From assembly GCA_028679035.1 (NCBI GenBank), contig JAJRCL010000087.1:1-9651 (forward strand): DNA of 9,651 nucleotides, given 5' to 3'. This document shows, one piece after another, positions 6,494 through 9,651 of this stretch. Under the pieces are notes generated by a model. It had not been told where the DNA came from. It saw only the letters and a list, made by a program, of their open reading frames with translations, and searched no databases. Both the position numbers and the translations under genes were made by a program. Source of the stretch: Methanomicrobiales archaeon (GTDB taxonomy: Archaea; Halobacteriota; Methanomicrobia; Methanomicrobiales; JACTUA01). Every line of letters begins with the position of its first letter. The stretch's first letter is position 1.

Positions 6494-8969
6494 CACTCCG
6501 CACGCGATTGCACAGATGGGACAGACGACCCGCCTGGGAACGGAGGCAGGATGTACACTGGATGAGTTCTGCGGGGTCCGGGTTGCCATAAATCAGGTAG
6601 AGTACAGCACGGCACCCGGAGGCCCGACGATTCATATTTTCGGCAGGGACGTACAGGGAAGGCTGCACCGGATCGATGTGACCGGGTTTCGTCCCTATTT
6701 TTACATCCCGGTGGAACAGGCAGAAAGGACAACCCTTTCCGCTGAGATGGAAATTGAGAAGGGAACGACCTACCGGTCGATCCGGGGTGAGCCGCTCCGA
6801 CGGGTCTATACGCTAAAACCCATGGATGTCCGGAACGTGCGGGAACGCTTCCGCCATTTCGAGGCCGATATCCCATTTGCGACCCGTTTTATGATCGACT
6901 GCGGGCTCACCGGAGGGGTACAGTCACCGGGATCACCGGTAGATTACCACAGGCTGCAGCCGGCGTCAGTCGACGCACCGGCCCGGATCTGTATTCTCGA
7001 TATTGAGTGCGAGGATCACCGGGGTTTTCCCGAACCGGAAAAGGACGCGATTATCTGCATCACCTGCTGGGACTCTTTTGAGGATACATATACCAGTTTT
7101 CTGCTGGATCCGGGAACCGCAATGTCGACGGTACGGCTTCCCGGTGAGGGGGGCCTGGAGAATGGGTGTTTCTGTGCCGAACGGCATGCTATCACCGTCT
7201 GCAAAGACGAGCGATCGTTGCTGCGTTCATTCGCAGAGTATGTCAAGGGAAGGGACCCGGATATCCTGAGCGGGTGGAACTTCGTCGATTTTGATCTGCC
7301 ATATATCACGAAACGCATGGAGGTGCTCGATCTCTCGCCGGTGCAGCTCGCCCGGCTTCCCGGGATGACCGAACGGACCGCACTCCGGGGACGTGCGGTC
7401 TTTGATCTTCTGGATGCCTACCGGCGCACGCACCAGTCTCAGCTCGACTCGTTCCGGCTGGATGCCGTCGCCGAAGAAGAACTGGGGGAGACGAAAGTGC
7501 GCTACACCGGGACCCTCACCGACCTCTGGCGCAATGATCCTTCCCGGCTTGTCGAGTACAATTTCAAGGATGTTCAACTCTGCGTGGATATCAACAGTAA
7601 AAACTATCTCATTGAGTTTTACCGGGAAATTGCCCGGTACGTCGGCTGCCCCCTGGAACGCACCATCAATTCATCGAGCGTGATCGACGTCTATGTGCTG
7701 CGCAAAGCGTTCGGCCGGTTCATTCTTCCTTCAAAAGGATTTGTTTCGGGGGACGAATTCGAAGGGGCCACCGTCTTTGATCCGTCCCGCGGGGTCCGGG
7801 AAAATGTTGTTGTTCTTGATTTAAAGTCCCTGTATCCCATGGCGATGATGACCATCAACGCCTCGCCGGAAACCAAGGATCCGTCCGGAGAGTACCGTGC
7901 CCCGAACGGTGTGCGTTTCCGCAAGGAGCCGGACGGGCTGACCCGCAGCATCCTCGCCGAACTGCTCAGGGAACGTGACGAAAAGAAGGCGGTGCGCAAC
8001 CGGTACCCGATGGGTTCCCGGGAATACACGCTCTACGACCTGCAGCAGAACGTGCTCAAGGTGATCATGAACACGTATTATGGCGTGAGCGGCTATGCCC
8101 GTTTCCGGTTATACGACCGCGAAATCGGTGCTGCGGTAACATCGGTCGGGCGTGCTATTATCGAACACACCCGGAAAGCGATAGAGGGCATGGGCTACCG
8201 CGTTCTGTACGGTGACACCGATTCCTGCATGGTCCAGCTGCCGGTGTCCGACCTCGCGGACATCATCACAACCGCCCGGAAAATCGAAGGGGTGGTCAAC
8301 GCGAGCTACGCAGACTTTGCCCGCTCGGTACTGAACGCCGATACGCACTATTTCTCTATCAAATTTGAAAAAGTTTTCAAGAGGTTCTTCCAGGCGGGAA
8401 AAAAGAAACGCTATGGAGGGCACCTTATCTGGAAGGAGGGGAAAACAGTCGATGATATCGATATCGTGGGCTTCGAGATCCGGCGCAGCGACTCCCCCCA
8501 CATTACACGGGAAGTGCAAAAAAAAGTCATCGGCATGATCCTGCGGGGAGAAGGATTTCCCGCCGTGCGCCTGTACCTTGCCGATGTGATCCGGACGTAC
8601 CGTGCAGGCAAATACAGTCTCGATCAGATAGGGATCCCGGGTGGGATTGGCAAGCAGCTCGATCAGTACGAGACCGATGATGCGCATATCCGGGGGGCAA
8701 ATTACGCCAACGAATTTCTCGGAGCCCAGTACGCCCGGGGGAGCAAGCCAAAACGGGTCTACATCAAATATGTGAAAAGCCGGTACCCGAAGACCGATGT
8801 TCTGTGCTTTGAATACGGTGACCAGGTGCCTTCGGAATTCGTGATAGATTATGAGATCATGCTCGACAAGACTATCCGCCAACCGATATCCCGGATTATC
8901 GAGGCTGTTGGATGGGAGTGGGCTGACGTCGATCCTTCGCATACGACCCTTGCACAGTTCGGGCTGTGA
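6486..8969 (+). CDS. polB: Family B DNA-directed DNA polymerase with 3'-5' exonuclease
   Basis: 827 residues with all elements of a replicative archaeal PolB. Exonuclease: Exo I D172-I-E174, Exo II N265 to D270 (NFVDFD), Exo III Y358-NFK-D362. Polymerase: FEGAT (426-430, the YxGG position), motif A D445-LKSLYP-451, motif B K525 to G533 (KVIMNTYYG), motif C Y575-GDTDS-580, and KKRY (640-643). All catalytic Asp/Glu residues are present, so both activities should work, and no intein is inserted. The N terminus has FRPYFY (68-73), the region that in euryarchaeal PolB helps sense template uracil. About 28 residues precede the family-like start (FCGVRVAINQVEY). The last residues, HTTLAQF, resemble a degenerate PCNA-binding PIP box. 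ATG 6486 overlaps the mdh stop by 8 bp with GAGGG (6478-6482) just upstream; ATG 6516 is an alternative without such a site. Confidence 0.97.
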   Translation: MSSTPHAIAQMGQTTRLGTEAGCTLDEFCGVRVAINQVEYSTAPGGPTIHIFGRDVQGRLHRIDVTGFRPYFYIPVEQAERTTLSAEMEIEKGTTYRSIRGEPLRRVYTLKPMDVRNVRERFRHFEADIPFATRFMIDCGLTGGVQSPGSPVDYHRLQPASVDAPARICILDIECEDHRGFPEPEKDAIICITCWDSFEDTYTSFLLDPGTAMSTVRLPGEGGLENGCFCAERHAITVCKDERSLLRSFAEYVKGRDPDILSGWNFVDFDLPYITKRMEVLDLSPVQLARLPGMTERTALRGRAVFDLLDAYRRTHQSQLDSFRLDAVAEEELGETKVRYTGTLTDLWRNDPSRLVEYNFKDVQLCVDINSKNYLIEFYREIARYVGCPLERTINSSSVIDVYVLRKAFGRFILPSKGFVSGDEFEGATVFDPSRGVRENVVVLDLKSLYPMAMMTINASPETKDPSGEYRAPNGVRFRKEPDGLTRSILAELLRERDEKKAVRNRYPMGSREYTLYDLQQNVLKVIMNTYYGVSGYARFRLYDREIGAAVTSVGRAIIEHTRKAIEGMGYRVLYGDTDSCMVQLPVSDLADIITTARKIEGVVNASYADFARSVLNADTHYFSIKFEKVFKRFFQAGKKKRYGGHLIWKEGKTVDDIDIVGFEIRRSDSPHITREVQKKVIGMILRGEGFPAVRLYLADVIRTYRAGKYSLDQIGIPGGIGKQLDQYETDDAHIRGANYANEFLGAQYARGSKPKRVYIKYVKSRYPKTDVLCFEYGDQVPSEFVIDYEIMLDKTIRQPISRIIEAVGWEWADVDPSHTTLAQFGL

Positions 8970-9002
8970 AAGAATAATCTCCTCAAATCCTTTGCAAGAG
9001 TG

Positions 9003-9063
9003 ATCCGCGGAATCGTATCATGGCGGATTTGTAACAAGTTCGAGAGGGCGATTGACCTTTTTT
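9003..9063 (+). terminator. Hairpin and T6 tract downstream of polB
   Basis: ATCCGC (9003-9008) pairs with GCGGAT (9023-9028) across a 14-nt loop, with a possible G-T pair extending the stem. A run of six T lies at 9058-9063, about 90 bp past the polB stop. The T-tract is the more likely archaeal termination signal; the hairpin may protect the 3' end. The rest of 8970-9112 shows no gene. Confidence 0.4.
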
Positions 9064-9112
9064 CTGATACCTTCTCTGGCAGATTACGCAATCCCGGATT
9101 CCACCGAAGAAT

Positions 9113-9220
9113 TCTATTTATCGTAAAACACTTCATTTACCATGAAATACAAAATTTTTCAATATTTTATTAAAAAAAATGAAAATTATCAAATAAATAT
9201 TTTAAAAATTTTTAAATAAG
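9113..9220. other. Very AT-rich leader region before the TPR gene
   Basis: From about 9113 the sequence turns almost wholly to A and T, with many A- and T-runs, up to the TPR gene start, in sharp contrast to the GC-rich DNA on both sides. It holds no coding frame and no clear Shine-Dalgarno site. It probably contains the promoter of the downstream gene; phased A/T runs may bend the DNA. Confidence 0.6.
9201..9218 (+). promoter_or_regulatory. TATA-like box within a perfect 16-bp palindrome
   Basis: TTTAAAAATTTTTAAA (9201-9216) is a perfect inverted repeat. Its right end overlaps TTTAAATA (9211-9218), a consensus archaeal TATA box. If that box is used, transcription would start near 9241, which is after ATG 9221 and just before ATG 9248. 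In such AT-rich DNA other boxes are possible and the palindrome could be partly compositional. Confidence 0.35.
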
Positions 9221-9651
9221 ATGAAAAATAATACAATTTTCATAAAAATGTCTCCCGCATCCGGCGCAGGAAAGATTACCCTCCACACCTTTGTCTGGTT
9301 CCCCATATTCCTGGTGCTGATCACCTGCCCCGTGTTTGGATACGAAACCGTTACGGATCTTTCAACTCCACAGAATCTCACGACTGCCGCAGGGCAGCTG
9401 TATAATGCCGGGGAATATCGTGCCGCTCTTGACAAGCTCGATGCTGCACTCCTGATCACTCCGGACATGGTTGATGCCTGGTACCTGAAAGGGCTGATCA
9501 ATCTCCGGCTTGAAAAATACCCGTCCGCCGTTGTTGCGTTTGACCGGGCAATCCAGCTGAATCCGAAAAACCCGGAGTACTGGTGCGGACGGGGCGATGC
9601 GTTCTTTGCACAAAAACAGTACAGGAATGCGTTGCCGTCGTATGAATCGGC
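9221..9651 (+). CDS. Secreted or membrane-anchored TPR-repeat protein (3' end outside window)
   Basis: The frame is open from ATG 9221 to the window edge (143 codons plus two bases), so only the N terminus is seen. A basic/polar start is followed by a hydrophobic stretch (~24-39, FVWFPIFLVLITCPVF), which reads as a signal peptide or N-terminal anchor, with possible cleavage near G40-Y41. Residues ~55-143 form tandem tetratricopeptide repeats: a first unit with AGEYRAALDKLDAAL, a second at ~86-118 (AWYLKGLINLRLEKY, then AFDRAIQLNPKNP), and the start of a third. TPR arrays are protein-binding scaffolds; secreted TPR proteins are common in Methanomicrobiales, but the partner is unknown. The start is uncertain: no Shine-Dalgarno site is seen, and the TATA-like box at 9211-9218 favours ATG 9248 (residue 10), which still leaves a good signal peptide. 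Confidence 0.85.
   Translation, partial: MKNNTIFIKMSPASGAGKITLHTFVWFPIFLVLITCPVFGYETVTDLSTPQNLTTAAGQLYNAGEYRAALDKLDAALLITPDMVDAWYLKGLINLRLEKYPSAVVAFDRAIQLNPKNPEYWCGRGDAFFAQKQYRNALPSYES

Noticed and set aside
8109..8942. 277-codon minus-strand open frame opposite the polB 3' half
   Set aside because: The sense strand holds polymerase motifs B and C and KKRY; the antisense translation resembles no protein.
9003..9028. Hairpin after polB as a possible small RNA or tRNA arm
   Set aside because: No cloverleaf, T-loop or anticodon arm can be drawn around it; a 3'-end role is simpler.

Overview
The window reads as chromosomal DNA of a methanogenic euryarchaeon, most likely a member of the Methanomicrobiales (Methanoregula-like). 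This is inferred from gene content and style, not from a search. Pointers are an archaeal family B DNA polymerase with the DLKSLYP form of motif A, an archaeal-type PyrD/PyrK pair, archaeal TATA-box promoters with little or no 5' leader, an N-glycosylation-sequon-rich surface protein, and a secreted TPR protein behind a very AT-rich leader. Base composition is moderately GC-rich, except for one AT-rich tract near the right end.

Left part (1-2615, plus strand): the 3' part of a surface protein with an Ig-like domain and a C-terminal membrane anchor. A doubtful 41-codon Cys/His-rich ORF follows, then a short GT-C type (PMT/ArnT-like) membrane glycosyltransferase. A convergent spacer with small hairpins (2616-2719) closes this block.

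Middle part (2720-5428, minus strand): pyrD and pyrK overlap by 8 bp and encode the two subunits of an NAD-linked class 1B dihydroorotate dehydrogenase (pyrimidine synthesis). Downstream, after a 158-bp gap, is an alpha/beta hydrolase of unknown substrate. A perfect 12-bp palindrome lies in that gap.

Right part (5627-8969, plus strand): a malate dehydrogenase-like gene is divergent from pyrD and overlaps the replicative family B DNA polymerase gene by 8 bp. The 198-bp divergent region has a TATA box for each side, both about 26-29 nt from the start codon, so both mRNAs may be nearly leaderless. A second 12-bp palindrome touches the mdh TATA box. After polB come a hairpin, a T-tract, an AT-rich tract with a 16-bp perfect palindrome, and the start of a secreted TPR-repeat protein cut off by the window edge.

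Most of the window is housekeeping. I see no CRISPR array, tRNA, rRNA, insertion sequence or defence system. The points worth a second look are the small Cys/His ORF, the three perfect promoter palindromes, the mdh-polB coupling, the AT-rich leader, and the sequon-rich surface protein next to a glycosyltransferase.
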